Source of the DNA: Corynebacterium crudilactis
GTDB taxonomy: Bacteria; Actinomycetota; Actinomycetes; Mycobacteriales; Mycobacteriaceae
Assembly: GCF_001643015.1 (NCBI RefSeq)
Contig: NZ_CP015622.1
Span: 199,358 to 263,357, forward strand
Length of the DNA: 64,000 bases
Reading direction: 5' to 3'
Each line of letters opens with the position of its first letter. The stretch's first letter is position 1. The notes beneath the pieces were generated by a model. It did not search any database. It saw nothing but the letters and a program-made list of their open reading frames with translations, and was not told the origin of the DNA. The translations under genes were made by a program, and so were the position numbers. Of the stretch, positions 27,306 to 35,982 are shown one piece after another.

Positions 27306-28247
27306 TTATACCCAGTAGCTGATGCGGAAGCGCCATTGTTTCATCGCGAGTAGTGCGAGGCAGAGTCCGGCGAAGGTGAAGCCGAGGACAATCCACCAGT
27401 GGTAGGCGGGGAGCTCGGCTCCGATCATGGGTGCGCGGACGATTTCGAGGTAGTGGTAGAGAGGGTTGAGTTCGGCGAGGCGGGCGCGGCCACCGATTTC
27501 AGAGCTGTGATCTTGCAGCGTGGAAGTCATCCAGACGATGGGGGTGACGTAGAACAGGAGCTGGGTGCCGGCCTCGAGAAGTGGGGAGACATCGCGGTAA
27601 CGGGTGGCGATGATGCCGAAGAACATGGCGACCCACACGCCGTTGATCACCAGGAGGAACATTCCTGGGATGATCAGGAGGACGTCCCAGCCTAAGGGGC
27701 GGGGGAAGACCATCATGAGGATGAGCCAAATGACCAGGTTGTGGGCGAGGAAGAGGGCTTGTTTCCACACCAGTCGGTAGACGTGCACCGATAGGGCTGA
27801 GGGGAGTTGTTTGATTAGCCCCTCGTTGTCGATGAAGATATCAGAGCCTTCTTTGATGCATCCGGAGATGAAGTTCCAGAGGATCAGTCCTACGGTGACG
27901 TGGGGCAGAAATTCCGCGAGTGGGATTTTGAACAGCACGGAGTACAACAGGCCGAGCGCGAGCGCCATGACACCGGTGGCGATGGTGATCCACAGGGGGC
28001 CTAAAACTGAGCGTCGGTAGCGTTGCTTAATATCTTGCCAGCCGAGTTGCAGCCACAGTTCATGTTGTTTGAATCCGCGGACGATATCGTCCCAGGCAGC
28101 GGCGAAGGTCATTGACTGTGATTTCGGTGCTGTGTCCGATTTCACGGCAGTGATTCTAGCGAGGTCTGCCTGGAGGTCTTTCTGCTTAGATTGTTCCTGC
28201 ACAATAGACACCCTAGCGGTGCTGGGATGTTTTTTGGGTATCGACAA
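27306..28247 (-). CDS. wzm: ABC transporter permease Wzm (arabinogalactan/polysaccharide export)
   Basis: 313 residues of the ABC-2 permease family: a 70-residue cytoplasmic lead, then WQDIKQRYRRSVLGPLW, the signature ahead of the first membrane helix, and six hydrophobic segments with NPLYHYLEIVRAP in the last loop. It pairs with Wzt, which follows it at once. Gene order and similarity match the mycobacterial Rv3783-Rv3781 exporter of the galactan precursor. The exact start is uncertain because the first 40 residues are not conserved in appearance. Confidence 0.9.
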   Translation of the reverse strand: MSIPKKHPSTARVSIVQEQSKQKDLQADLARITAVKSDTAPKSQSMTFAAAWDDIVRGFKQHELWLQLGWQDIKQRYRRSVLGPLWITIATGVMALALGLLYSVLFKIPLAEFLPHVTVGLILWNFISGCIKEGSDIFIDNEGLIKQLPSALSVHVYRLVWKQALFLAHNLVIWLILMMVFPRPLGWDVLLIIPGMFLLVINGVWVAMFFGIIATRYRDVSPLLEAGTQLLFYVTPIVWMTSTLQDHSSEIGGRARLAELNPLYHYLEIVRAPMIGAELPAYHWWIVLGFTFAGLCLALLAMKQWRFRISYWV

Positions 28248-28344
28248 TCCTGAATTTGAGTGGATTAGTGTGTCTCGCGGGTGAGGTAATGTTATCCAAG
28301 AGAGTCTAAGGAAATGCTGTGGCGGTTGTTAAGGAGTGCCTTTC

Positions 28345-29520
28345 GTGGGATTTGATGTGGCCAGAGTTCGGGGGCTTTATACCTCTTTGGGTGACGGTTG
28401 GACGTACCTAAATTCACATCAGATTCCGCAGGTTCCGGAGCGGGTTGCTTCGGGCGTGGCGGCGGCTTTTCGTACGCATGCGCAGATTTCTGAGTCGACG
28501 TTGCAGCCGATTGCGGTGGATCAGTTGGAGGCTGCTCGCGAGGCGGTTGCGGTCATGACGGGTGCGGATCCGTCATGTGTGGTGTTGGGTCCAACAAGGC
28601 AGTTTTTGGTGCATGCGTTGGCGCGCGGTTTGGGTGGGTTCGTGCGTCGAAAAGCAGGCGTGGTGCTCTCGCGCGCGGATGGCGATTGGCTGACGGCGCC
28701 GTTTCTCGCATTGGACGGCTCTTTCCGCTGGGCCGAGCCCGATTTAGGCACCGGCGTGCTGCCGGATTGGCAATATAAAGAGCTTGTCGACGGCTCGACG
28801 CGCCTCGTCGTGCTCAGCGCCGCGCACCCACTGCTCGGCACGGTCACCCCAGTGGGCAAGATCGTAGACACGGTGCGGGAGCGCTCGCGCGCCTGGGTGC
28901 TTGTCGACGCCACCTCCTATGTCGCATACCGTTCGCTGAACCTTGACGACTGGGAAGCCGATATTGTCATGCTTGACCTCGGCGAAATGGGCGGCCCACA
29001 GATTTCGGCCATGATTTTCCGCGATACCTCCATGTTCCCGCGTCTGGACCGCTCCGTGCCGTTGGAACTGCCCGCTAGCTCCCTGCCTCATGGGCTGCTG
29101 GGCGGCGTGCCTAATTTGGTGCGCCATCTTAAAAACTTGGATGAAAAAGCTTCGTCGGTTGTCGAAGCGATGAAGTCTATGGCGAAATTCCACAAAGGTT
29201 TGCTGGAACACCTCATTGAGTCGCTGGAGGGGCTCAACGCGGTACATATCGTGGGTATTTCTGGCGATGCAGCAGGCCAAGATGCCGCGTTTTTGGATAG
29301 AGTGCCACGCCTAACCTTCACTGTAGAGGGCGTGCCAGCTGAGATGGTGTACCGCCGATTGGTGGATAATCGCCTGGTCACCACCGTCAGCCCAGCCGAT
29401 CCACTGCTCGATGCCATGGGTGTGGCCGAAGCGGGCGGATCCATCACTATTGGATTGAGCCCATTTAGCACCCACTATGAAATCGATCAGCTGACCAGAG
29501 TGCTGGCCTCGCTGGCTTAA
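28345..29520 (+). CDS. class V aminotransferase-fold protein lacking the PLP lysine
   Basis: 391 residues from the GTG at 28345, which has AGGAG eight bases upstream; the GTG at 28336 falls inside that ribosome site. The fold is that of cysteine desulfurase-like enzymes: LVDATSY carries the pyridine-binding Asp (about 188), and the C-terminus has the usual small domain. In the position where these enzymes have SxHKxxGP the sequence is LDLGEMGGP, so the Schiff-base Lys is replaced by Glu (about 214). It is therefore unlikely to be an ordinary transaminase. It is transcribed away from wzm; a homologous gene near the same locus in mycobacteria is expected. Confidence 0.75.
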   Translation: MGFDVARVRGLYTSLGDGWTYLNSHQIPQVPERVASGVAAAFRTHAQISESTLQPIAVDQLEAAREAVAVMTGADPSCVVLGPTRQFLVHALARGLGGFVRRKAGVVLSRADGDWLTAPFLALDGSFRWAEPDLGTGVLPDWQYKELVDGSTRLVVLSAAHPLLGTVTPVGKIVDTVRERSRAWVLVDATSYVAYRSLNLDDWEADIVMLDLGEMGGPQISAMIFRDTSMFPRLDRSVPLELPASSLPHGLLGGVPNLVRHLKNLDEKASSVVEAMKSMAKFHKGLLEHLIESLEGLNAVHIVGISGDAAGQDAAFLDRVPRLTFTVEGVPAEMVYRRLVDNRLVTTVSPADPLLDAMGVAEAGGSITIGLSPFSTHYEIDQLTRVLASLA

Positions 29521-29526
29521 ACTGTC

Positions 29527-30483
29527 TTAGATTTCCAGCACTAATTTGCCGGTGATGGTGCCGTCTTGGATTTTCTGCAAGGCGTCCGCAGCTTTTGCCA
29601 GTGGCAAGGTGTGGTCAATGTGGTGAGAGATCTTCTTCGAATCAAGCAGTGGCCACATATTTTCGATGGTGCTGCGCACAATCCGAGCCTTATCGGCATT
29701 ATCGCGTCCGCGCAGCGCAGTCGCTGAAATCGTGCCGCGCTTTGCCAGCAGATGACCCAAGTTGAGCTCACCCTTCACACCACCTTGCATGCCGATGGTG
29801 ACCATGTGCCCGTCCTTGGCCATCGCCTTCACATTCTGCGTCAAGTATTTCGCACCGATGATATCGAGGATGACATCCGCCTTATTTTTAAGGACGTCCG
29901 CGAAATCTTCCTCTTTATAGTTGATCAAAATATCCGCACCCAGCTCTTTGCAAGTGGCGAGTTTTTCCGCTGACCCAGCCGTCACCGCGACAGTAGCGCC
30001 CAATGCTTTACCCATTTGAATAGCAAAGGTTCCAATGCCACCTGCGCCACCATGAATGAGGAAAGTTTGGCCCTCACGCAGACCTGCAAGCATCCCGATA
30101 TTCGACCACACCGTGCAAGCCACCTCCACGATGGAGGCTGCCTCTACAAAGCTATAGCCCTGCGGAATTGGCATCAGCTGCCCCTGTGGCACCGCTACAT
30201 ATTCCGCATAGCCACCACCCGTGAGAAGGCACGCGACTTCTTGGCCTACTTCGTTCTCGGTGTCGCCGGCCTCTACGATCACTCCCGCACACTCCAAGCC
30301 AAGAATCTCAGAAGCACCTGCCGGAACTGGATAATTACCTTGAGTCTGCAACAGATCTGCACGGTTGATGCCAGCCGCCTTCACCTGGACCAACACCTCG
30401 CCAGGCTTCAACGTTGGAGTAGGAACTTCCTGAAGCTGCAGCGAAGCCGTAACTTTTTCCTCAGTTTGGACAATTGCCTTCAT
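29527..30483 (-). CDS. NADPH:quinone oxidoreductase (zeta-crystallin/PIG3 type)
   Basis: About 318 residues of the zinc-free medium-chain reductase family. MKAIVQTEE is the family start, followed by VKAAGINRADLLQTQGNYP, the LGLECAGVIVEAG strand and the cofactor loop IHGGAGGIGTFAIQ near 150. It lacks the zinc cysteines of alcohol dehydrogenases, fitting an NADPH-dependent quinone reductase. The ATG at 30483 leaves 13 bases after the upstream membrane gene; an earlier in-frame ATG at 30513 would overlap that gene. It converges with the PLP-fold gene, 6 bases apart. Confidence 0.82.
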   Translation of the reverse strand: MKAIVQTEEKVTASLQLQEVPTPTLKPGEVLVQVKAAGINRADLLQTQGNYPVPAGASEILGLECAGVIVEAGDTENEVGQEVACLLTGGGYAEYVAVPQGQLMPIPQGYSFVEAASIVEVACTVWSNIGMLAGLREGQTFLIHGGAGGIGTFAIQMGKALGATVAVTAGSAEKLATCKELGADILINYKEEDFADVLKNKADVILDIIGAKYLTQNVKAMAKDGHMVTIGMQGGVKGELNLGHLLAKRGTISATALRGRDNADKARIVRSTIENMWPLLDSKKISHHIDHTLPLAKAADALQKIQDGTITGKLVLEI

Positions 30484-30496
30484 AGTTTTTGGAGTC

Positions 30497-31036
30497 TTAG
30501 TGTGTGGAATCATAGCCTCGAGGGTAGCCTTTTTGGTTTTTCCATATCGTCGCACCCGCCGCAGTCAATCCAGCGACCACTGTTAAACCCGTTCCCACAC
30601 CCATGACCACCAGAAGTAAACCAAAAGCAGACAATCCCGTTTCATCTTGCGGCAACGCATCCATTCCCCACGCCACACTAAAACCAGCGGTAGCCCCCAA
30701 TGCAGTATAAAACGGACCCGAAGCCGTCCACCTCGTCCAGAGCCCCAAAATGACAGTCGCTGCGACCATCGTGATTCCACACGCAGCCACCTGCCACGGA
30801 CGATACGGCCCCTGCGTTTGCCCGTATGCGTCTGTGTAATAACCACCCCAACTCAACCACGCCAGCCACACGATCAGGCCAGCAGCGAAGCCAATCAAAA
30901 GGCCCAAACCAATACTCGGGCGTTTTCCTGGAGTTGGTTTTTCCTTTGCGAATTTATGCACTGCAAACACAACCAAAAACACCACCGCAGCAGGAATGCC
31001 GACCATGCCAGCCGAAAATATAAACGCAAAGAACAT
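30497..31036 (-). CDS. membrane protein of unknown function
   Basis: 179 residues with five hydrophobic segments, among them VGIPAAVVFLVVFAVH, GLGLLIGFAAGLIVWLAWL, GITMVAATVILGLW and LLLVVMGVGTGLTVVAGL. A short basic stretch (KEKPTPGKRP) separates the first two. No motif identifies it. It precedes the quinone-reductase gene on the same strand and probably shares its transcript. Confidence 0.6.
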   Translation of the reverse strand: MFFAFIFSAGMVGIPAAVVFLVVFAVHKFAKEKPTPGKRPSIGLGLLIGFAAGLIVWLAWLSWGGYYTDAYGQTQGPYRPWQVAACGITMVAATVILGLWTRWTASGPFYTALGATAGFSVAWGMDALPQDETGLSAFGLLLVVMGVGTGLTVVAGLTAAGATIWKNQKGYPRGYDSTH

Positions 31037-31143
31037 CTCTCAACTTCTTCCCTGATTAGGTGATTTAGTATGTTCGAGACTATCGGGTATGATTTCAACT
31101 TGTCGCAAATATCGTTAACATGGTTTTCGGTGTTTGAGTCGCA

Positions 31144-31228
31144 GGAGACGTGACAGAGCGGCCGAATGTACTGGTCTTGAAAACCAGCGATGGGAAACCA
31201 TCCGAGGGTTCAAATCCCTCCGTCTCCG
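31144..31228 (+). tRNA. tRNA-Ser (anticodon TGA)
   Basis: Acceptor stem GGAGACG pairs with CGTCTCC; the anticodon arm CTGGT-CTTGAAA-ACCAG gives TGA; a long variable arm (GATGGGAAACCATC) and the TTCAAAT T-loop are typical of class II tRNA-Ser. The 3' CCA is not encoded. Confidence 0.95.
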
Positions 31229-31233
31229 CAACT

Positions 31234-31264
31234 AACCCCCGTTTGCACAGGTAAACGGGGGTTT
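31234..31264 (+). terminator. terminator of tRNA-Ser(TGA)
   Basis: Stem AACCCCCGTTT/AAACGGGGGTT with an 8-base loop, directly after the tRNA and ending in TTT. Confidence 0.75.
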
Positions 31265-31307
31265 CTGGTATTCTCGGTGCTTTTGTTTGCATGGCTAGAC
31301 TGGACCC

Positions 31308-31589
31308 ATGGCCGAGCACACGCACAAGATTGATGGCGAGAGCTACGAGTTTGCGTGGTCACCCACGCATACGCTTCTCGACGCTCTCCTCCACGCCGAT
31401 TTACCCGCCCGCTATTCCTGCATGGAGGGGCATTGTGGAACGTGCCAATGTAGTTTGACCGGCGGACCTTCTCATATGCTCAACAACGAAGTTCTGAGTG
31501 AGTATGAGATCACCGCCGAAAACCAGGTATTGGCCTGCCAAACAATTCGTGATGCGGCAGGCCCGTACCACTGTTCTTTTGATGATTAG
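31308..31589 (+). CDS. small plant-type [2Fe-2S] ferredoxin
   Basis: 93 residues with the plant-type cluster ligands Cys38, Cys43, Cys46 and Cys77 (C-x4-C-x2-C-x30-C) in SCMEGHCGTCQCSL and LACQTI. A further Cys48 is present. The fold resembles the ferredoxin domain at the end of phenylacetate or ring-hydroxylating reductases, but here it stands alone. No partner oxygenase or reductase gene is adjacent; the quinone reductase and symporter flank it. The ATG at 31308 agrees with the start of the conserved fold. It overlaps the convergent AGCS gene by 4 bases. Confidence 0.85.
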   Translation: MAEHTHKIDGESYEFAWSPTHTLLDALLHADLPARYSCMEGHCGTCQCSLTGGPSHMLNNEVLSEYEITAENQVLACQTIRDAAGPYHCSFDD

Positions 31590-33073
31590 CTCTTGTTAAT
31601 GACATCCATCGCTTCTTGATAATTTGCTGTTGCTGCATCTTTGCCGTTCCAGCACGCAATATTGCGGACTTCTGGCAGCATGTCGCGGTGGAAGACAGGA
31701 TCCAATCCAGCCTTCTTTTGGATGGTGTAATTCCGCAGCAGTTTCACTGCGACTCCACCCAGTGGGATGATTGCTGCCAGGTTGATAAGCACCATGATGC
31801 CTGCGAAAGTATCGCCCAGTGCCCAAATCAATGGCACTGAGGAAATCGCACCAAAGAACACGCTGGCCAAGACCAAAAGGCGGAAAATAGTCATCACAGT
31901 CTTGGAATCAGTAAAGTATTGAATATTTGACTGCGCCAAGTAGTAATTTCCCAGTACGGAAGAAAATGCCAGGAAGAACATCACTGCAGTAATAAAGTGA
32001 ATGCCCCAATCGCCAACCACATTAGCTAGTGCTGCCTGTGTTAATGAAGAAGATTGAATTTCTCCCGTTGCGTATTCCACGCCGGAGAGCAAAATAATAA
32101 AAGCAGTTATGCTACAAACTAGCAGTGTGTCGAAATATACGCCCAAAGTCTGCACTAGACCCTGCTTGACGGGGTGGGACACTGTTGCAGTTGCAGCAGC
32201 ATTCGGCACAGATCCTTCGCCAGCCTCATTAGAGAACAAACCGCGGCGCATACCATTCATGAACGCCAACCAGAATGCGCCCCATACAGAAGCAGTGGCA
32301 ACCGGACGGAAACCGAAAGCACCAGCAATGATGTCATTGATCATCGCAGGGACCTGCTCAATGTTGATCACAATGACCAGCACGCCAACGATAATGTAGG
32401 CACCCGCCATGAATGGCACCATCCACTGAGTGACATTCGCGATGCGCTGCACACCACCAAAAATCACCAAGGCAGAAAGTGCAGCCATGCCCAATCCAAC
32501 CAGTGCCTTTGCAGTGGTGGATGGGGTACCAAGCGATACCGTGATGGCCTCAACAACTGCGTTGGACTGCAACGCATTGTAGACAAAACCAAAGGTCAAC
32601 GTGATAGCGACGCCAAAGACTACCGCAAGCCACCGGGCATTGAGACCCAGTGTCATGTAGTACGCAGGTCCACCACGATAGCTATCGCCATCCTTTACTT
32701 TCCACAGCTGTCCAAGTGTTGACTCGATAAACGATGTTGCTCCACCCACGAGCGCAATGATCCACATCCAGAACACCGCACCAGGGCCGCCAAGCGTAAT
32801 AGCCAAAGCAACACCAGCAACATTTGCTGTACCCACACGTGAAGCCGCCGAAATAGTAAAGGCCTTAAACGCAGAAATATCCTGCTTATCTGCGAATTCA
32901 CCTTCCTTAGCTGGCTTTTCGACGACAGCCTTGAACATTTCCGGGATCATCCGAATCTGAACCAGCATCGTTCGCCCGCCAAAATAAAGGCCAGCAGCAA
33001 CAAGCAGGAAGGGCAAGATCATCCACAAATTGTCATTAATGACATTGGTGAAGAATGTCTCCAATATATCCAT
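31586..33073 (-). CDS. alanine/glycine:cation symporter (AGCS family)
   Basis: About 495 residues from the ATG at 33073 (MDILETFFTN); a longer frame to 33124 adds a basic leader without homology. Eleven or so membrane helices and the family motifs SAASRVGTANVAGVALA, GGPGAVFWMW, and the signature GLFSNEAGEGSVPNAAA are present. AGCS proteins take up alanine, glycine or related amino acids with Na+ or H+. It is a single gene bounded downstream by the convergent ferredoxin and upstream by a repeat array. Confidence 0.9.
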   Translation of the reverse strand: MDILETFFTNVINDNLWMILPFLLVAAGLYFGGRTMLVQIRMIPEMFKAVVEKPAKEGEFADKQDISAFKAFTISAASRVGTANVAGVALAITLGGPGAVFWMWIIALVGGATSFIESTLGQLWKVKDGDSYRGGPAYYMTLGLNARWLAVVFGVAITLTFGFVYNALQSNAVVEAITVSLGTPSTTAKALVGLGMAALSALVIFGGVQRIANVTQWMVPFMAGAYIIVGVLVIVINIEQVPAMINDIIAGAFGFRPVATASVWGAFWLAFMNGMRRGLFSNEAGEGSVPNAAATATVSHPVKQGLVQTLGVYFDTLLVCSITAFIILLSGVEYATGEIQSSSLTQAALANVVGDWGIHFITAVMFFLAFSSVLGNYYLAQSNIQYFTDSKTVMTIFRLLVLASVFFGAISSVPLIWALGDTFAGIMVLINLAAIIPLGGVAVKLLRNYTIQKKAGLDPVFHRDMLPEVRNIACWNGKDAATANYQEAMDVINKS

Positions 33074-33148
33074 GCGCAGAATATTACGCCCGTGCTTCTT
33101 GTCTCCTCGTAAAGACCTAATCATTGATGATCAATCGTTATGTCGGGC

Positions 33149-33476
33149 TGTGTACAAGTGGGCGGATTGGTGCGTGGAAATGTCAGGTTGCGAGAGTAAT
33201 TCGCCTTGTTTGCACCGTGACGCATCGGCATTGTGTACAAGTGGGCGGATTAGCTTGTGGAGGGGCACATTCTGGCCGGGAGTACGCCTTGTTTCGCACA
33301 GGAAGTTGTGGAGTGACAGCAGCGCGGGCGCAACGAGGCAGATTATGGTTCCAAACAGCCAATTTCACCGCACAGTCTGCCTTGTTTGGAACGTCAGGTT
33401 GTAGCGCTGTGCACATCAAGGCGGATTAGCACCTGAAACTGCGCACCCCAGTTGTTAGTTCGCCTTGTTTAGCACG
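33149..33476. repeat. second palindromic-unit array, related to 26118-26478
   Basis: Four imperfect palindromic units. Left arms TGTACAAGTGGGCGGATT (33151 and 33234), CAACGAGGCAGATT (near 33331) and CACATCAAGGCGGATT (near 33412) face right arms of the form TTCGCCTTGTTT-GCAC. Arm sequence is shared with the array 7 kb away, but spacing here is irregular (about 80-95 bases). It fills most of the gap between the symporter and the AbiEi-like gene. Confidence 0.7.
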
Positions 33477-33550
33477 CGCGGGAGGCAGCAACAGCACATC
33501 AATTTCAGGGAAGAGGGAACCTAACGGCTGGTTTTGGGGTCTAAGTAGGT

Positions 33551-34465
33551 ATGGGGAAAAAACGGCGAGTGTGGACGGCGAAAGAATTGATCGAGAATAA
33601 CTTTTCGAGGCGCAAGATCAGCAAGATGGTGCAGGAAGGGAAGATTTTTCGGATTTTGCACGGGGTGTATTCGTTGGATCCACTTTCGGGGGAGGTGGCG
33701 TGGGCTGCGGTGAAATTGATTAGGCCACATGCAGTGTTGGATGGGAAATCGGCGGTGGAGGTTTATCAGGGGAAGCCGTTGTCGCTGCCATTGCGGGTGC
33801 GGGTGAATACGTCGAATGTGTTGCGTGGTTCGCGAAAAGTCGTGGTGGCGGGGAGATCGCAACGGATGAGGTCCACGATTGAGCGTGGATTTCGGGTGGT
33901 GTCTTTGGTGGATGCTGCTGCAACGTGTCTTGATGACGGTAACGTTGACCGCTCTGAGCTGCGAAAAGTGGTGGAGATGAAATATAAATCGGGGCATGGG
34001 GTGAAGCAGTTGGAGTGGGATCTGAAGAGGCTAAAGACGCGGAAACGGGGGAGGTTGCAGGAGTTTTTGGATGATTGCATTTATGGATCGGATAGCGGTC
34101 TGGAGCGGAAATTGATCCATGAGCTGCGCAATGCTGGGTTTAAGACGAGGCAGAATGTGACGATTGATGGGTATCGCTGGGATATTCAGGTGGTGGGGGT
34201 CGCGCTGATTGATGTGGATAGTCGGAAATATCATCAGGCGAATTACCGGAATTTCATTATCGATCGCTGGAAGAGCAACGAAGCACTAGTGCAGGGGCAT
34301 GTGCCGTTGCGGTTTACGGATGATTGCGTGAATTACGCGGAGAAAGACATCATCAAGTTGGTGAGACAGGTGGCGGAGTTTCGGAAGAAACATCCGCGCA
34401 GCCGGGTGAAAACTCCAGGCGTTGGGCCAGTGTTTAGGTGGCACAACGCCTTAGTTTTACCGTAG
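33551..34465 (+). CDS. AbiEi-like winged helix fused to a DUF559/Vsr-like nuclease domain
   Basis: 304 residues. The first 60 (WTAKELIENNFSRRKISKMV, then GKIFRILHGVYSLDP) match the winged-helix opening of type IV toxin-antitoxin AbiEi-like regulators. The C-terminal part has a PD-(D/E)XK-like layout: SGLERKLIHELRNAGF, then YRWDIQVVGVALIDVDSRKYH, with Glu, Asp and Asp-x-Asp in place. Proteins of this build are common, scattered genes of actinobacteria; their biology is largely unknown. No toxin gene is adjacent. It sits between a palindromic array and the moeB gene (9-base convergent overlap), a position suggesting acquisition. Confidence 0.7.
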   Translation: MGKKRRVWTAKELIENNFSRRKISKMVQEGKIFRILHGVYSLDPLSGEVAWAAVKLIRPHAVLDGKSAVEVYQGKPLSLPLRVRVNTSNVLRGSRKVVVAGRSQRMRSTIERGFRVVSLVDAAATCLDDGNVDRSELRKVVEMKYKSGHGVKQLEWDLKRLKTRKRGRLQEFLDDCIYGSDSGLERKLIHELRNAGFKTRQNVTIDGYRWDIQVVGVALIDVDSRKYHQANYRNFIIDRWKSNEALVQGHVPLRFTDDCVNYAEKDIIKLVRQVAEFRKKHPRSRVKTPGVGPVFRWHNALVLP

Positions 34466-35527
34466 ACCGTCTAACCAAGCTTCGATTCCACCATCAAGAC
34501 TGCTCATGCCGGTGTAGCCAGCTGCTTCTAAAATGGTGATGGCTTGAGCAGATCGGACACCAGCTGCGCAGTAGATAATGACTGGTTTACCTGCGGAAAC
34601 TGCAGGGGGAACAGCGCCTGATCTAATCGCAGAAAGCGGGACATTGTGTGCGCCGGGAATGGAATATGCGGCGAATTCAGTTGCTTCGCGGACATCAATC
34701 AGAGACACACCTTCAGGCAAGGAAGATACCCGAGGAACATCAAGCTCCTCAGCTGAAGCCGAAGGACCAGAAGAACCCGCAACAGCCAGTACCTTATCCA
34801 AAACAGAAGGCGATCCAACCACTGGAATATATTCCCAGGTGCCTTCGAGGGAGGAATAGTAGCCGAGCTTTCCGATTAGAGGGGTGCCTACGCCGGTGAT
34901 GATTTTTAGTGCTTCCATGGCCATTGCGGAGCCAAGAATTCCGACGACTGGTCCTAAAACTCCTGCTTGAGAACAGGATGGGACGGATCCAGGAGGTGGT
35001 GGGGTGGGGAAGAGGTCTTCGTAGATGGGGCCGTGGCCTGCGTGGAAGACGGAAAGTTGGGCATCGAAGCCGAGGATGGAGGCCCAGACATGGGGAATTC
35101 CTAAGGTGGCTGCTGCCCAGGAGGCGAGGTGTCGGGTGTCGAAATTATCGGAGCCATCCAGCACGACGTCGAATCCGGAGAGTTCAGACAGTGCGTTTGA
35201 CCAGTCTAATCGTTGCGTAGAAATCGTCACAGCCACAGAAGGATTCAATGCCAGCATGGCCTCGCGGGCGGACTCTGCCTTGGACGAACCCACGCCAGCG
35301 GTGGTGTGGATGACTTGGCGGTGGAGGTTAGAGAGATCGACTACGTCATCGTCGATGATGTGAATGTGGCCGATGCCAGCACCGGCTAGGTAAAGGAGGG
35401 CGGGTGAGCCGAGGCCGCCGGCACCGATGACGGCGACGTTGGCGTCGATAAGCGATTGTTGGCCGGTCTGGCCGATTTCGCCGAGCATGATTTGGCGGCG
35501 GTAGCGGGCGATGTCGAGGTTTTTCAT
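34457..35527 (-). CDS. moeB: MoeB/ThiF-type adenylyltransferase with rhodanese domain
   Basis: 356 residues. The E1-like domain has VAVIGAGGLGSPA at 32-43 for ATP, an Arg finger region RYRRQIML near 8-15, and the cysteine motif SVPSCSQAGVLG. The C-terminal rhodanese domain has Cys320 in YCAAGVRSAQ. The protein activates the C-terminal Gly of MoaD and probably also delivers sulfur through the rhodanese cysteine. The two CxxC zinc pairs of E. coli MoeB are not seen. It overlaps moaE by 4 bases (ATGA), last in the minus-strand Mo-cofactor operon. Confidence 0.88.
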   Translation of the reverse strand: MKNLDIARYRRQIMLGEIGQTGQQSLIDANVAVIGAGGLGSPALLYLAGAGIGHIHIIDDDVVDLSNLHRQVIHTTAGVGSSKAESAREAMLALNPSVAVTISTQRLDWSNALSELSGFDVVLDGSDNFDTRHLASWAAATLGIPHVWASILGFDAQLSVFHAGHGPIYEDLFPTPPPPGSVPSCSQAGVLGPVVGILGSAMAMEALKIITGVGTPLIGKLGYYSSLEGTWEYIPVVGSPSVLDKVLAVAGSSGPSASAEELDVPRVSSLPEGVSLIDVREATEFAAYSIPGAHNVPLSAIRSGAVPPAVSAGKPVIIYCAAGVRSAQAITILEAAGYTGMSSLDGGIEAWLDGLR

Positions 35528-35982
35528 AGGCCGACCCAGTCGATGGAGCCGTCGAGAAGCGTTTGCTCTTTCCAGATGGGGACCTGGGCTTTGACGGTGT
35601 CGGCGAGTTCGGAGCAGGCGGCGAAGGCGTCGCCGCGGTGGGCGGAGGCGGCGATGACGAGGAAAGCTGCCTCGCCGATTTTTAGGGGCCCGGTGCGGTG
35701 CGCGGTCCAGAGGCGGGTGCGCGGGTGTTTTGCCACAATCCCCAAAGCAATAGTGCGGATGACCTGCGGTGCGGTGGGGTGCGCGGTGTAATCCAGCGAG
35801 CTCACTCGCGAGCCACCGTCGTGGTCGCGGACGATGCCTTCGAAGGTGACCAGCGCGCCCATTGCTTCGGTGAGCACGTCTTTTTTGGCGGTCGCAAGCA
35901 GCGGTTCGAGTGGCTCGGTGGTGAGGAAGGCGTCGATAAGCTTGCCGGTTTGTGCGGCGACGTATGCGGGATCAGTGTTCAT
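35524..35982 (-). CDS. moaE: molybdopterin synthase catalytic subunit MoaE
   Basis: 152 residues from the ATG at 35982. It has GALVTFEGIVRDHDGG, the YTAHPTAPQVI segment (family usually YEAY), HRTGPLKIGE and SAHRGDAFAAC, all typical of MoaE, with Lys in PIWKEQ as a likely active-site residue. MoaE converts cyclic pyranopterin to molybdopterin with sulfur from MoaD. It overlaps both neighbours (11 bases with mog, 4 with moeB). The longer reading frame to 36105 lies inside mog and was not used. Confidence 0.92.
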   Translation of the reverse strand: MNTDPAYVAAQTGKLIDAFLTTEPLEPLLATAKKDVLTEAMGALVTFEGIVRDHDGGSRVSSLDYTAHPTAPQVIRTIALGIVAKHPRTRLWTAHRTGPLKIGEAAFLVIAASAHRGDAFAACSELADTVKAQVPIWKEQTLLDGSIDWVGL

